Shown: positions 37,127 to 46,388, counted from the first letter of the stretch. The stretch: DNA of 64,000 nucleotides from Erwinia sp. ErVv1 (GCF_900068895.1 NZ_CDPK01000001.1:125976-189975), one strand, 5' to 3'. Notes: generated by a model not told the origin, from the letters alone. Translations and numbers: made by a program.

Positions 37127-38194
37127 TTAAGGCCGTTTCAGATCCTCAATCAGCCGCTGGTTAAAACGCGCAGGCTCTTCCATCTGCGGCGCATGGCCCA
37201 GCCCGGGGAACTCAATCAGCGTGGAGTGCGGAATAGTGGCAGCGACCTGTTTGCCTAATTCGTTATAGTGGCCCAGGGTCGCCTTTACCGCCGGAGAGGC
37301 AATATCGCTGCCAATGGCGGTGGTGTCAGCGGTGCCAATCATCAGGGTGGTCGGAACGTTCAGATCCCGAAATTCGTAGTAAACCGGCTGAGTAAAGATC
37401 ATGTCGTACAACAGGGCGGAATTCCATGCCACGACCTGCTTGCCCGGGCCATTATTCAGCCCGGCCAGCATGTTTACCCAGCGGTCATATTCCGGTTTCC
37501 AGCGGCCCACGTAATAGGTGTTCAGCTCATATTTCTTAATGCTGGCGGCGGAGGTTTTCAGCTCGCGCTGATACCAGTCGTCTACGCTCCGCCAGGGTAC
37601 ACCCTTCGCTTTCCAGTCCTCCAGACCGATGGGATTCACCAGCACCAGCTTCTGCACCGCCTGCGGATACATCAGCGCAAAACGCGTTGCCAGCATGCCG
37701 CCGGTGGAGTGACCCACCAGGACGATGTTATCAAGGTGCAGACTCTCCAGCAGCTGATGCGTATTCAGCGCCAGCTGCTGGAAGCTGTACTGATACTGTG
37801 CAGGTTTGGATGCGGTACAGAAGCCAATCTGATCCGGCGCAATGACCCGGTAACCCGCATGGCTCAGGGCTTCAATTGTCTGCTGCCAGGTTACGCCACA
37901 GAAATTTTTACCATGCAAAAGCACCACCGTGCGGCCGTTGGCCCTGTTCTGGGGTTTGACGTCGATATACCCCATCGTGAGCGACTGGCCCTGCGAGGTG
38001 AAGGTAAATTTCTGCACGGGATAAGGGAAGGAAAAACCCTGGAGTTCGGGGCCATAGGCTGGCGTCGGGGGGGATATATTCACCTGAGCAGTGACCTGGG
38101 GTGGCAGCGTTATCGCCGCCAGCATCAGCAGGCAGTAAAGGCGTCTTAGCACGGGGATCCTCGCTATAGATGTTGATGGGTCTGCAACAGACAA
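37127..38194 (-). CDS. Exported alpha/beta hydrolase
   Basis: 355 residues. Signal-anchor or signal peptide at about 18-36 (LLMLAAITLPPQVTA). Alpha/beta-hydrolase fold with the oxyanion region VLLHGKNFCG near 91-100, nucleophile elbow GHSTGG, and a final LGHAPQMEEP that supplies the catalytic His; the acid is probably in GTADTTAIG. Related to periplasmic hydrolases of the haloperoxidase/epoxide-hydrolase branch. Substrate unknown. No cap domain typical of lipases is obvious. Confidence 0.85.
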   Translation of the reverse strand: MSVADPSTSIARIPVLRRLYCLLMLAAITLPPQVTAQVNISPPTPAYGPELQGFSFPYPVQKFTFTSQGQSLTMGYIDVKPQNRANGRTVVLLHGKNFCGVTWQQTIEALSHAGYRVIAPDQIGFCTASKPAQYQYSFQQLALNTHQLLESLHLDNIVLVGHSTGGMLATRFALMYPQAVQKLVLVNPIGLEDWKAKGVPWRSVDDWYQRELKTSAASIKKYELNTYYVGRWKPEYDRWVNMLAGLNNGPGKQVVAWNSALLYDMIFTQPVYYEFRDLNVPTTLMIGTADTTAIGSDIASPAVKATLGHYNELGKQVAATIPHSTLIEFPGLGHAPQMEEPARFNQRLIEDLKRP

Positions 38195-38395
38195 TGCTGA
38201 TTTTTACATTTCAGGCACGGCGGAGAAGCGGGTGAGTGCGAAATTTCACGACTATTGATGGCAATACAGAGGCTCATTTGGGGAAAGATATAGAAATAAT
38301 TTCATATTCTTTAACAAAAAAAGCGACAACCCCTGGCAGATTTGGCTTTTCAGGTTACATTTATGGGAATATCTGCGTGTACCAAGGAAACACTC

Positions 38396-38500
38396 ATGCT
38401 GAGTAACACGAACTGGTTGGTTTCACTGCTTTGGCTACGCCTGTATACCCTTCTCGAACCCAGAGCCTCCGAGCGCTCCAGCTTTTATATGCAAGCCTGA
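38396..38500 (+). CDS. Candidate 34-residue membrane-type small protein
   Basis: ATG at 38396 with an excellent AAGGA 7-8 bases upstream, stop at 38500. The first part is hydrophobic (WLVSLLWLRLYTLL, residues 7-20), then charged (EPRASERSS). No similarity recognised. It lies in a 396-base gap between a hydrolase and adhP, both on the minus strand, so it would be a separate transcription unit. A leader-peptide role is possible, but no gene follows on the plus strand. Based on the ribosome site and hydrophobic composition only. Confidence 0.4.
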   Translation: MLSNTNWLVSLLWLRLYTLLEPRASERSSFYMQA

Positions 38501-38590
38501 CGCCGTTATATGCCCGCCGCTCCGGCCGCCCATTCTTTCCGATCGGCAGCCGAAGCTTGAGGCGCTGCGAATTATTCGCTATCGCACGGG

Positions 38591-39604
38591 CTATTTCCCG
38601 GTGAAATCAATCACCATGCGTCCTTTAATTTTGCCGTCCAGCATCTCACTGAAAATCGCGTTGATATCCTCAACCGGCCTTTTGGTGACTTTCGGCACGA
38701 CTTTCCCCTCGGCGGCAAACTGGAACGCCTCGGCCAGATCTTCCCGGGTGCCCACCAGTGAGCCAACGACCTGGATACCATCGAGTACCAGACGCGGGAT
38801 ATTCAGGCTCATTGATTCTGGTGGCAGGCCAACGGCAACGATGCGGCCACCGGCGCGCATCGCATCCACCGCTGAGTTAAACGCAGCCTTTGCCACGGCG
38901 GTCACTACGGCAGCATGAGCGCCGCCCGTTTTTTCCTGAATAACCTTCGCCGCGTCTTCTTTCAGGGAGTTGACGACCAGGTCGGCCCCCATTTCACTGG
39001 CAAACTGGAGCTGCGCATCATTCACATCAACCGCGATCACTTTGGCATTGAAGACGTTTTTTGCATACTGTAACGCCAGGTTGCCCAGACCGCCGAGGCC
39101 GTAAATAGCAATCCACTTACCGGGCTGAATACCTGAAACCTTAACTGCCTTGTAGGTGGTAACGCCTGCACAGGTCACGCTGCTGGCCGCCGCCGAGTCC
39201 AGCCCGTCCGGCACCCTGACCGCGTAGTCCGCAACAACGATGCACTCCTCTGCCATGCCGCCATCGACGCTAAATCCAGCGTTTTGCACGTCGCGACACA
39301 GCGTTTCGTTACCGGTCGTACAGTATTCGCAATGGCCGCAGCCCTTATAGAACCAGGCAACGCTGGCGCGATCGCCCACCTTAAGAGAGGTCACGCCGGG
39401 GCCAATTTCTTTAACAATACCCACCCCTTCGTGGCCGAGAATGACGCCGGTTTTATCGCCGAAATCACCGTTTTTAACGTGCAAATCGGTGTGGCATACG
39501 CCACAGCAGTCCATTTTCAGCAGTGCTTCCCCGTGCTTTAAGGCACGCAGTGTTTTCTCAACAATGTCGACTGTATGATCTTTATTTACCACAGCAGCTT
39601 TCAT
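38591..39604 (-). CDS. adhP: AdhP, zinc-dependent alcohol dehydrogenase
   Basis: 337 residues (E. coli AdhP 336). Cytoplasmic medium-chain alcohol dehydrogenase that interconverts ethanol/propanol and aldehydes with NAD. Catalytic zinc: CGVCHTDLH near 35-43 and GHEGVG at about 58; structural zinc: the four-Cys lobe [16 protein letters not shown]; Rossmann motif [14 protein letters not shown] near 168. All intact. Confidence 0.95.
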   Translation of the reverse strand: MKAAVVNKDHTVDIVEKTLRALKHGEALLKMDCCGVCHTDLHVKNGDFGDKTGVILGHEGVGIVKEIGPGVTSLKVGDRASVAWFYKGCGHCEYCTTGNETLCRDVQNAGFSVDGGMAEECIVVADYAVRVPDGLDSAAASSVTCAGVTTYKAVKVSGIQPGKWIAIYGLGGLGNLALQYAKNVFNAKVIAVDVNDAQLQFASEMGADLVVNSLKEDAAKVIQEKTGGAHAAVVTAVAKAAFNSAVDAMRAGGRIVAVGLPPESMSLNIPRLVLDGIQVVGSLVGTREDLAEAFQFAAEGKVVPKVTKRPVEDINAIFSEMLDGKIKGRMVIDFTGK

Positions 39605-39822
39605 AGCCTTTCCCTCACTTTTCAGGATTGATTTCCCTGCTAACTATACAGATAATTTTTAGCCTGAAGATTGATTTCAGTAAAGAATGAGCGCTGGATT
39701 CAAAAAACGAGCAGGCGGCCGCGCCTTCCCTCCTGGATAGCGCATCATTCGCTAAGCCGCTAAACTTTTCAGTAAGACAGGTTAAAATGAGTCCCTCGTT
39801 AATCTCGTAACAAGGAGCGAAA

Positions 39823-40167
39823 ATGAAAAAAGTACTGATGCTTCTCGCCGCCGTAGCGATGGCAGGCAGCGCCCAGGCCGATGAGGGAACCGATGATGGT
39901 TCTCAGAGCTATATCACCAATCTTTGCACGATAGTGACGCAGGAAAAGAGCCCTGCAACAGCTGATGCTTACATCAACCAGCTAAAAGATTTGGACGCGC
40001 GAGGACATTCCTCCTCATCAATGAATACGTCACAATTTGACGAAGATGAGGCCAGAACCGTGGTGGCAGCATGGATGAATCTGAACGATGCGCAGAAAAA
40101 AGAGGCGCGCCAGAGCGAACAGGCCTGCCACGATGCCACCCTGAATGAGTATCAGAGTCAGGATTAA
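39823..40167 (+). CDS. Small exported protein, unknown
   Basis: 114 residues. Clear signal peptide (MKKVLMLLAAVAMAGSAQA, cleavage before DEG). The mature part is acidic and helical, with two cysteines (in NLCTIVTQ and EQACHDAT) that could pair. AAGGAG lies 6 bases before the ATG. Standalone gene convergent with cbpM, 16 bases from its stop. I do not recognise the family. Confidence 0.75.
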   Translation: MKKVLMLLAAVAMAGSAQADEGTDDGSQSYITNLCTIVTQEKSPATADAYINQLKDLDARGHSSSSMNTSQFDEDEARTVVAAWMNLNDAQKKEARQSEQACHDATLNEYQSQD

Positions 40168-40183
40168 CGCCTGATCCAGCGGC

Positions 40184-40480
40184 TTACACCTGAAGCAGTC
40201 GGTCCAGCTGTCGCCGTAGCTGCGCATTATCATGCTCAAGGCGGTCAATTTTTTCCAGCAGGGTCAGCACCATTGCCGTCCCTGCCCATTCCAGATCCAG
40301 CTCAATTCGCAACCGTCTGGCGCGGCGTAGCGCGCTCAGCGCCTGATAATCAAACAGCCAGATCGCTTCGGCGTCGAGCGGGGAGATGACCCCCAGGCCA
40401 ACAATTTCGTACAGATCGTCCTGTGAAATCTCTACCACCTGGCAGAGTTCAGTGACGGTAAACCGGGTAAGTTCAGTCAT
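40184..40480 (-). CDS. cbpM: CbpM, modulator of the CbpA co-chaperone
   Basis: 98 residues from the ATG at 40480, which overlaps the cbpA stop as TGATG; an upstream in-frame ATG at 40495 is unlikely. MerR-like winged-helix fold: FTVTELCQVVEISQDDLYEI near the start, then VISPLDAEAIWLFDYQAL, and a C-terminal coiled coil (LLEKIDRLEHDNAQLRRQLD). It binds the CbpA J-domain and inhibits it. The pairing with cbpA supports the call. Confidence 0.92.
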   Translation of the reverse strand: MTELTRFTVTELCQVVEISQDDLYEIVGLGVISPLDAEAIWLFDYQALSALRRARRLRIELDLEWAGTAMVLTLLEKIDRLEHDNAQLRRQLDRLLQV

Positions 40481-41424
40481 CAGGGTTTCTCCCATGCGGC
40501 ACGGGGATCAAAGGCGGCCTGACGTGACAGTTCCCGCCACAGTTCACTGGCTTTATCATCGCCTTTCGGCGGCATCACGACGTTGAGTATGGCGTAGAGA
40601 TCGCCGGTCCCTTTTTTGTTGGCCAGTCCCTTACCTTTTATCCGCAGACGTTGACCGTTTTGGCTGTTCGCAGGCAGAGTGAGCGCAATCTTTCCGTTCA
40701 GGGTCGGGACCTGAAGCGTTGCGCCCAGCGCCGCCTCCCAGGGGGCAATAGGCACGATGATATGAAGATCCTGTCCTGCTACCTCATAAAGTGGATGCGG
40801 GGCCAGACGTATCACCAGATAGAGATCGCCATTTGCCGCCCCCTGAGTCCCCGCCACGCCCTGACCTTTCAGGCGTATACGCTCACCCTCAACCACGCCG
40901 GCCGGAATTTTAACCTTAAGGGTTTTGACCTTAACATCCGTCTGGCGACCCAGCGCATCATAAATGGGTAGCTTATAGGAAACAGAGCGCGTCTCTTCGG
41001 CCAGCGTTTCTTCCAAAAACAGCGGCACTTCCATCTCAAGGTCTTCACCTCTGCGAGGCTGACGGCGCGTGGCCCCCTGCTGTGCCGAATGAAAGCGCTG
41101 CCCAAAAACGGATTCAAAAAAGTCAGAATACCCGGCACCACTTCCCTGGGTATGCTGCCAGCTCTCGCCGCCGAAACCCGCAGAAGCGCCGGAGAAACGC
41201 GGATCGTTGCGATGAAGCCTGATCTGATCGTATTCGGCGCGGCGCTCGCTGTCCTTAAGCACTTCGTAAGCTTCAGCAACCGCTTTGAAGTGACTCTCCG
41301 CGTCTTTTTCATCGCTGACGTCAGGATGATACTTTCGCGCCAGTCGTCGATAGGCGGTTTTAATCGCCTTGAGATCCGCTGTCGGCTCCACCTCCAGCAG
41401 CGCATAATAGTCTTTAAATTCCAT
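40480..41424 (-). CDS. cbpA: CbpA, DnaJ-like co-chaperone and DNA-binding protein
   Basis: 314 residues (E. coli 306). J domain at 1-70 with the HPD motif (RKYHPDVSD), a Gly/Phe/Ser-rich linker (about 75-125), and two C-terminal peptide-binding domains (from RGEDLEMEVPLFLEE onward) with a dimerisation tail. Lacks the zinc-finger domain of DnaJ, as CbpA does. AAGGTG precedes the ATG. It stimulates DnaK in starvation and stationary phase and binds curved DNA in E. coli. Confidence 0.95.
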   Translation of the reverse strand: MEFKDYYALLEVEPTADLKAIKTAYRRLARKYHPDVSDEKDAESHFKAVAEAYEVLKDSERRAEYDQIRLHRNDPRFSGASAGFGGESWQHTQGSGAGYSDFFESVFGQRFHSAQQGATRRQPRRGEDLEMEVPLFLEETLAEETRSVSYKLPIYDALGRQTDVKVKTLKVKIPAGVVEGERIRLKGQGVAGTQGAANGDLYLVIRLAPHPLYEVAGQDLHIIVPIAPWEAALGATLQVPTLNGKIALTLPANSQNGQRLRIKGKGLANKKGTGDLYAILNVVMPPKGDDKASELWRELSRQAAFDPRAAWEKP

Positions 41425-41770
41425 CTGTTATCACCTTATATTCATTATTTTAGTCGATATAAGTTCGGCTCATTCCATCGAACTCCACTGCGCCCTGGCT
41501 CCTGTCCCCAGCCCTGATAAGGATTAATCGGTGTCAGACGGGATCGACGAAGCGGCGCAAAGCCCGAATGAATAGTAGCCAGCTATTGAGTGGGTGAAAA
41601 GAGAGAACGGTGAAATTACGGTTGTCATTCCATCCTGACAGGGACAGTAAAAGGAGTCAGCCGGTGACGGGGCAGAGATAAATAACAGGAGCAGTTAACA
41701 GAGGGAGATTAAGTGATAGCCAGCGGTCCTTCCATGACCGTGACTATCGAGGGTTTCGGGCCAGAACGCC
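41425..41770. other. Intergenic stretch upstream of cbpA, no gene seen
   Basis: Contains no supported reading frame. The cbpA promoter must lie in the part nearest 41425 on the minus strand; I did not find a convincing pair of promoter hexamers. Confidence 0.4.
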
Positions 41771-41848
41771 TCAGGAGAGTGCGCCCGGCGGTACGTGTTT
41801 GAACGTTTCAACATAGGTGCGAAACACGTACTTAAGGAATTTTTTCAT
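41771..41848 (-). CDS. Candidate 25-residue basic small protein
   Basis: ATG at 41848, stop at 41771, preceded by AGGCAGG close to the start (spacing 3-4, tight). Composition: basic/aromatic amphipathic N-terminus (MKKFLKYVFRTYVETFKHV) followed by PPGALS. It could be a membrane-surface peptide. Not recognised. It sits in a 635-base gap between cbpA and mntP with no other feature. Confidence 0.4.
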   Translation of the reverse strand: MKKFLKYVFRTYVETFKHVPPGALS

Positions 41849-42059
41849 AAGCCTGCCTGTATCAACTTTTGTTAATAAAACACAAAAATTATACAGCCGG
41901 TGGGTTTTTCAGGCAATTTAATTTGAAGTGGATCACAGAAAATCAGCGGAATTATGAATTTATCGAAGTAAACAGCGGCTTAACAAATCGCATTTTGTTA
42001 AGCCCTGTAGAAGTGACTGCGGACGGCCAGGCTATCAGAGATAAGCGCGGCCCCCTTAA

Positions 42060-42632
42060 TCAGGCAAACAGACCCAGGTGCTCAATCAGGATATTACTGC
42101 CAATACCTATCAGCACCAGACCGCCAAAAATTTCCGCCCATCTCCCCATCATCGGACCCAGGAAGCGGCCGAGAAGAATACCGGCAGAGGCCATAATCAT
42201 GGTTGAAGCGCCAATCGCGAGCGCGGTCGTTACAATATTAACCTGAAGGAAAGCCAGCCCGACGCCGACGGCCATCGCGTCCAGGCTGGTGGCAACGGCG
42301 GTACCGGCCAGCAGCCAGAAGCCGTGACGCTCAGGGGCCTCTTCCGGCGCGTTAACTTTCTTACGCAAGCCTTCCACAATCATTCGCGCACCGAGAATGA
42401 ACAGCAGAATAAACGCCACCCAGTGGTCCCATGACATCACGTAGCCGCTGGCGGCAATACCCACGCCCCAACCAATCAACGGCGTCAACGCCTCGATAAC
42501 GCCAAAGATAAGCCCCGTGCGGAGAGCTTCTTTCAGGCCCGGACGGTTCAGGCTGGCACCTTTCCCGATTGCCGCCGCGAAGGCATCCATGGACATACCG
42601 AAAGCAAGAATGAGTGTAGCGTATAGATTCAT
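42060..42632 (-). CDS. mntP: MntP, manganese exporter
   Basis: 190 residues (E. coli MntP 188). Six membrane helices in two similar halves; conserved acidic motifs [14 protein letters not shown] near residue 12 and [15 protein letters not shown] near 115 are characteristic. Exports Mn2+ and protects against manganese excess. A probable MntR operator lies about 150 bases upstream, and a leader of about 140 bases follows it. I looked for the yybP-ykoY manganese riboswitch core (GGGGAGUAG) in the leader and did not find it. Confidence 0.95.
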   Translation of the reverse strand: MNLYATLILAFGMSMDAFAAAIGKGASLNRPGLKEALRTGLIFGVIEALTPLIGWGVGIAASGYVMSWDHWVAFILLFILGARMIVEGLRKKVNAPEEAPERHGFWLLAGTAVATSLDAMAVGVGLAFLQVNIVTTALAIGASTMIMASAGILLGRFLGPMMGRWAEIFGGLVLIGIGSNILIEHLGLFA

Positions 42633-42778
42633 TGTGGTTATACCGGCCCGGAAGCGTAACAGCCGCTCAAAGCATCAAAAGAACAGATCCCGCTGAAAAA
42701 ATGGGGCGAGAAGGTTAATGTGGGACGCATGCTACCATGGGATGCCTTGAAAAAAAAGACAGTAAAATCAGGGATTTA

Positions 42779-42795
42779 ATTATAGCATCGGCTAT
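42779..42795 (-). promoter_or_regulatory. Likely MntR operator and -10 of the mntP promoter
   Basis: Plus strand ATAGCATCGGCTAT at 42782-42795 agrees in 12 of 14 positions with the core of the E. coli MntR box (ATAGCAAAGGCTAT, from memory). On the minus strand TATAAT at 42784-42779 overlaps its edge and would be the mntP -10. In E. coli MntR activates mntP when manganese is high. The small membrane protein gene at 43028 is divergent and could share the site. Confidence 0.55.
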
Positions 42796-43027
42796 ACTTT
42801 TTAACGAATGCTAATTTCGTGCCTATAAAAAGGCCAAAAAGCCTAAAAGAATTACTACTTTACCCGTTTCGCCCCTAAAACCGCAGGGAATTGCCCCTTC
42901 TTTAAGCAGCGCCATTTCTTCTCTGACAGGAAAAAAAGATCCGCCCTGCACCGCGAGGAACGTCAGGGATTGAAGATTGGCAACGATTGCCGGAAAATAG
43001 CCCGCAATGACCCGTGATGGAAATCCG

Positions 43028-43270
43028 ATGAAAAATCCCTTTCTGACTTTTTTGATGCCCATGAGCACCCTGATGCTGGGTTTTCTCTCGGCTCTGCTGC
43101 TGCCCGCTCCGTGGTTCGGCCTCAGCCTCACCCACAGGCTGGTTGAGATGTTTCACCTGAGCGATATCGGCCAGCTCTATACGCTGGTGTTCTGCCTGTG
43201 GTTTTTGCTGCTGGGCGCGGTGGAATACTTTGTGATTCGCTTTCTCTGGCTGAAGTTTTATAAGGTTTAG
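43028..43270 (+). CDS. Small inner-membrane protein, unknown
   Basis: 80 residues from the ATG at 43028, which has GGAA 6 bases upstream; an in-frame ATG at 43007 has poorer spacing. Two membrane helices (about 5-24 and 45-70), linked by a loop with HRLVEMFHLSDIG, ending in a short basic tail. Not recognised. It is divergent from mntP and convergent with the mgtA operon, with a shared terminator hairpin just downstream. Confidence 0.6.
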   Translation: MKNPFLTFLMPMSTLMLGFLSALLLPAPWFGLSLTHRLVEMFHLSDIGQLYTLVFCLWFLLLGAVEYFVIRFLWLKFYKV

Positions 43271-43274
43271 CCAC

Positions 43275-43305
43275 AAAAAAGGGACGAGTCACAGACCCGC
43301 CCCTT
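43275..43305. terminator. Rho-independent terminator for the mgtA operon (and possibly the gene at 43028)
   Basis: Stem AAGGG-x-CG-x-GTC paired with GAC-x-CG-x-CCCTT around an ACA loop. On the minus strand it is followed by a run of six T, so it ends the mgtA-small peptide transcript; on the plus strand it is weaker. Confidence 0.65.
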
Positions 43306-43412
43306 CAAATTTTACTGCTGAGCATCAGCTGGCTGGCTATCGCGCTTAGGCTGAATATTGTGAGCCGCCTGTTATTACCTGCCCGCTGAATATCCGTTAG
43401 CCGCTCACCTGC

Positions 43413-43505
43413 CTACGCGCTAAATATCATTAGCAGCCCGCTGGAGAGTATCATCAGCCCCACGAAGAACAGCACGATAGCGGTTACCGCGTTATTGTGT
43501 TTCAT
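43413..43505 (-). CDS. 30-residue membrane peptide directly downstream of mgtA (MgtR-like position)
   Basis: ATG at 43505, stop at 43413. AGAGGA lies 7 bases before the ATG and overlaps the end of mgtA, whose stop is at 43519. One membrane helix (about residues 6-29: AVTAIVLFFVGLMILSSGLL) after MKHNN. Salmonella mgtCBR ends with the 30-residue membrane peptide MgtR, and E. coli has the 31-residue MgtS that protects MgtA; the sequence here matches neither clearly but has the same size and place. Probably acts on MgtA stability. Confidence 0.65.
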   Translation of the reverse strand: MKHNNAVTAIVLFFVGLMILSSGLLMIFSA

Positions 43506-43518
43506 TTTTTAATCCTCT

Positions 43519-46203
43519 TCAGAACCACTGACCAAAGCGGCGCATATAAATACGTTTTATGCTCTGGGCAACGATGCAATATCCGAACAGCGTAGCGACC
43601 AGCCACGGGAAATAAGACCAGGGCAGCGGCACCAGGCCAACGGCATGACCCAGCGGCGAGAACGGCAGATAAATACCCAACGCCATGACCAGCCCGGTCA
43701 TCAGCATGACCGGCAGCGCAGCGCGGCTCTGGATAAACGGGATTTTCTGCGTGCGCAGCATATGTACCACCAGCGTCTGTGACAGCAGCCCTTCCACAAA
43801 CCAGCCGGACTGGAACAGGGCCTGATGTTCAACGCTGTTCGCAGCAAATACATGCCACATCACCAAAAAGGTGGTGATGTCGAACAATGAGGAGGTGGGC
43901 CCCACCCACAGCATAAAGCGGCCAATATTCTTCGCATCCCATTTGCGGGGCTTGCGTAAAAACTCCCTGTCCATTTTGTCCCACGGCAGCGCCAGCTGGG
44001 ACAGGTCATACAGCAGGTTCTGCAGCAGCAGCTGAATTGCCAGCATCGGTAAGAATGGAATAAAGGCGCTGGCCACCAGCACTGAAAAGACGTTGCCGAA
44101 GTTAGAACTGGCGGTCATGTTCAGGTATTTGATGATATTGCCGAAGGTTTCCCGGCCCTTAATGACCCCCTGCTCCAGCACCATCAGGCTCTTTTCCAGC
44201 AAAATAATGTCGGCTGACTCTTTGGCGATATCCGTCGCGGTGTCTACCGAAATACCGATGTCCGCATCACGTAGCGCGGGAGCGTCGTTAATCCCGTCAC
44301 CAAGAAATCCCACCGTATGGCCATTCTGTTGCAGCGCCTTAAGCACCCGTGATTTCTGCTGCGGCGTGAGGCGGCAGAACACCGTACGGGATTCAACTTC
44401 TGCCCGTAATGCTTCATTACCAAGACGATCGATCTCCCCGCCGGTCAGCGGTTCGCCGGGCTCCAGCCCCACGTCACGGCAAATTTTCGCGGTAATCACG
44501 GCATTATCGCCGGTGAGCACCTTCACCGTAACGCCGTTTTCCATCAGTGCTGCAATTGCCTCGCCTGCGCTTTCACGCGGCGGATCGAGAAAGGTCAGCA
44601 GTCCGCAGAGGGTCAGATCGCGTTCGTCATCCCTGTGCAGCGGGAGATGCAGCGGCGAATCTCCCAGATCGCGTTCGGCGATAATTAATACGCGAAAGCC
44701 CTGCTGATTCAGATGTTCAGCCTGCTGCAACCAGCGCTGGCGCGCGGCCTCATCCAGCTCGCAGCGCTGGCCGTTATCCAGCCAGTGGCTCGCCACCTTC
44801 AGCATTTCATCCACTGCGCCCTTGCAGATCAGCTTCTGCTGATTTCGCTCGTCGGCGACCACCACCGACAGGCGACGGCGTTCAAAATCAAACGGCAGCT
44901 CATCGACCTTGCGCCAGCGCCACAGTCCGCTGGTGGCCAGTTTGCCCTCGCTGAAGCGCAGAATCGCCTTGTCCATCAGGTTCTTAATGCCGCTCTGGTG
45001 ACGGCTGTTCAGCCACGCCAGCTGTAGAACCTGCTCATCGGCACGACCCTGAACGTTGAGGTGCTGGCTCAGAATTATGCGGTCCTGAGTCAGCGTGCCG
45101 GTTTTGTCGGTACAAAGGACATCCATCGCGCCGAAATTCTGAATCGCATTCAGCCGCTTGACCACCACCTTCTGGCGCGACAGGGCAATCGCTCCTTTAG
45201 CCAGATTTGAACTGACGATCATCGGCAGCATTTCAGGGGTCAGGCCAACCGCAACCGCCAGCGCAAACATCAGCGCATCGGTCCAGTCTCCTTTGGTAAA
45301 GCCGTTAATCAGCAGAACGACAGGCACCATCACCAGCATAAAGCGGATCAACAGCCAGCTGACGCTGTTCACCCCACGATCGAAAGCGGTCTGGGGCCGG
45401 CTTCCCACCACTGACTTCGCCAGGGAGCCAAACCAGGTGTGGCCGCCGGTTGCCACCACAACGGCAGTGGCCGTCCCGCTGGCTACGCTGGTTCCCATCA
45501 GGCAAATGCCGGGAGCATGCAGGATATTATCCTCCACTTCGTCCGCCGCGCCCGACTCCTGCGCGCGCGCGCTTAGCGGGTCATATTTTTCAACCGGAAT
45601 GGCCTCACCGCTCAGCGCAGCCTGGCTGACAAACAGGTCGCGGGACGACAGCAGGCGCACATCGGCTGGAACCATATCGCCAGCGGAGAGAAAAATAATA
45701 TCGCCAGGCACCACATCCTGAAGGGCAATCTCCATCTTCAGGGGCTGGCCCATGATGCCGCTGCGACGGATCACGGTCGCGGTAGTGCGCACCAGTGATT
45801 TCAGTGCCTCCGCCGCTTTATTGGTACGGTATTCCTGCCAGAAGCGCAGCAGGCCGCTAAGCATGACCATGCACAGCATAATGCTGACACCGGTCAGGTC
45901 GGTCTCTTCCCCCCGGCGCGCTGGAAGCAGGTAGTCGGTAACAAAACTCACCGCCGCCAGGATGACCAGAACCCAGATAAAGGGATTATTGAAGGCCTGA
46001 AAAAGCTGCACCAGTGCGTGCGGCGCTTTCTCATTAGCGACCTGATTTTTCCCGTAGTGCAGCAGCCGCTCTGCGGCATCGTCCTGAGTCAGGCCGTTAC
46101 GCTGGGAACCCAGTCGCGCAAGCGTGTTGTCCAGGCTCTGTTTTAGCTCGCTGCCAATTGCCAGTTCGCGGGCAAGCGTTAATTTGGCGTTATTCATTTT
46201 CAT
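43519..46203 (-). CDS. mgtA: MgtA/MgtB magnesium-importing P-type ATPase
   Basis: 894 residues (E. coli MgtA 898). Type IIIB P-type ATPase of the inner membrane. Visible: long cytoplasmic N-terminus, TGE actuator loop (ALSGEAIPVEKY), PEMLPMIV in helix M4, phosphorylation site DKTGTLTQD, TGDNAVITAKI and GDGINDAPALRDADIGISVD. About ten membrane helices. Preceded by a leader with a small proline-containing peptide and followed by a 30-residue membrane peptide, both likely regulators. Low-magnesium control by PhoP is expected, but I did not find a convincing PhoP box. Confidence 0.95.
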   Translation of the reverse strand: MKMNNAKLTLARELAIGSELKQSLDNTLARLGSQRNGLTQDDAAERLLHYGKNQVANEKAPHALVQLFQAFNNPFIWVLVILAAVSFVTDYLLPARRGEETDLTGVSIMLCMVMLSGLLRFWQEYRTNKAAEALKSLVRTTATVIRRSGIMGQPLKMEIALQDVVPGDIIFLSAGDMVPADVRLLSSRDLFVSQAALSGEAIPVEKYDPLSARAQESGAADEVEDNILHAPGICLMGTSVASGTATAVVVATGGHTWFGSLAKSVVGSRPQTAFDRGVNSVSWLLIRFMLVMVPVVLLINGFTKGDWTDALMFALAVAVGLTPEMLPMIVSSNLAKGAIALSRQKVVVKRLNAIQNFGAMDVLCTDKTGTLTQDRIILSQHLNVQGRADEQVLQLAWLNSRHQSGIKNLMDKAILRFSEGKLATSGLWRWRKVDELPFDFERRRLSVVVADERNQQKLICKGAVDEMLKVASHWLDNGQRCELDEAARQRWLQQAEHLNQQGFRVLIIAERDLGDSPLHLPLHRDDERDLTLCGLLTFLDPPRESAGEAIAALMENGVTVKVLTGDNAVITAKICRDVGLEPGEPLTGGEIDRLGNEALRAEVESRTVFCRLTPQQKSRVLKALQQNGHTVGFLGDGINDAPALRDADIGISVDTATDIAKESADIILLEKSLMVLEQGVIKGRETFGNIIKYLNMTASSNFGNVFSVLVASAFIPFLPMLAIQLLLQNLLYDLSQLALPWDKMDREFLRKPRKWDAKNIGRFMLWVGPTSSLFDITTFLVMWHVFAANSVEHQALFQSGWFVEGLLSQTLVVHMLRTQKIPFIQSRAALPVMLMTGLVMALGIYLPFSPLGHAVGLVPLPWSYFPWLVATLFGYCIVAQSIKRIYMRRFGQWF

Positions 46204-46319
46204 CAGCCAGATCCTTTATTCTTCTTTTATTCAGGCGTGGGGACGCTGTCCTGCATGTGAGGATGTTTTAAAAGCGTGAAGATCGGGACGAAGGAGGCGA
46301 TGTCATGGCGGGGAGGTTG

Positions 46320-46388
46320 TTATGGGTTAGGCCACCTCCCGGCGCTACGCTGCTCTCTTCGCCCATCGCTGGACGGAGGTTCTTTCAT
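46320..46388 (-). CDS. MgtL-like leader peptide upstream of mgtA
   Basis: 22 residues: starts MKEPPSSDGRREQ and ends RWPNP. AGGAG lies 7-8 bases before the ATG at 46388. The stop is 117 bases before the mgtA start. Salmonella and E. coli mgtA leaders encode MgtL, 17 residues with several prolines, early acidic-proline codons and basic residues; slowing on these codons when magnesium is low lets transcription continue into mgtA. Here an acidic-Pro-Pro start (EPP) and later Arg/Pro codons suggest the same logic, although the sequence differs. Confidence 0.5.
   Translation of the reverse strand: MKEPPSSDGRREQRSAGRWPNP

Noticed and set aside
42633-42778. yybP-ykoY manganese riboswitch in the mntP leader
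   Set aside because: The leader is about the right length, but the conserved GGGGAGUAG core is not present.
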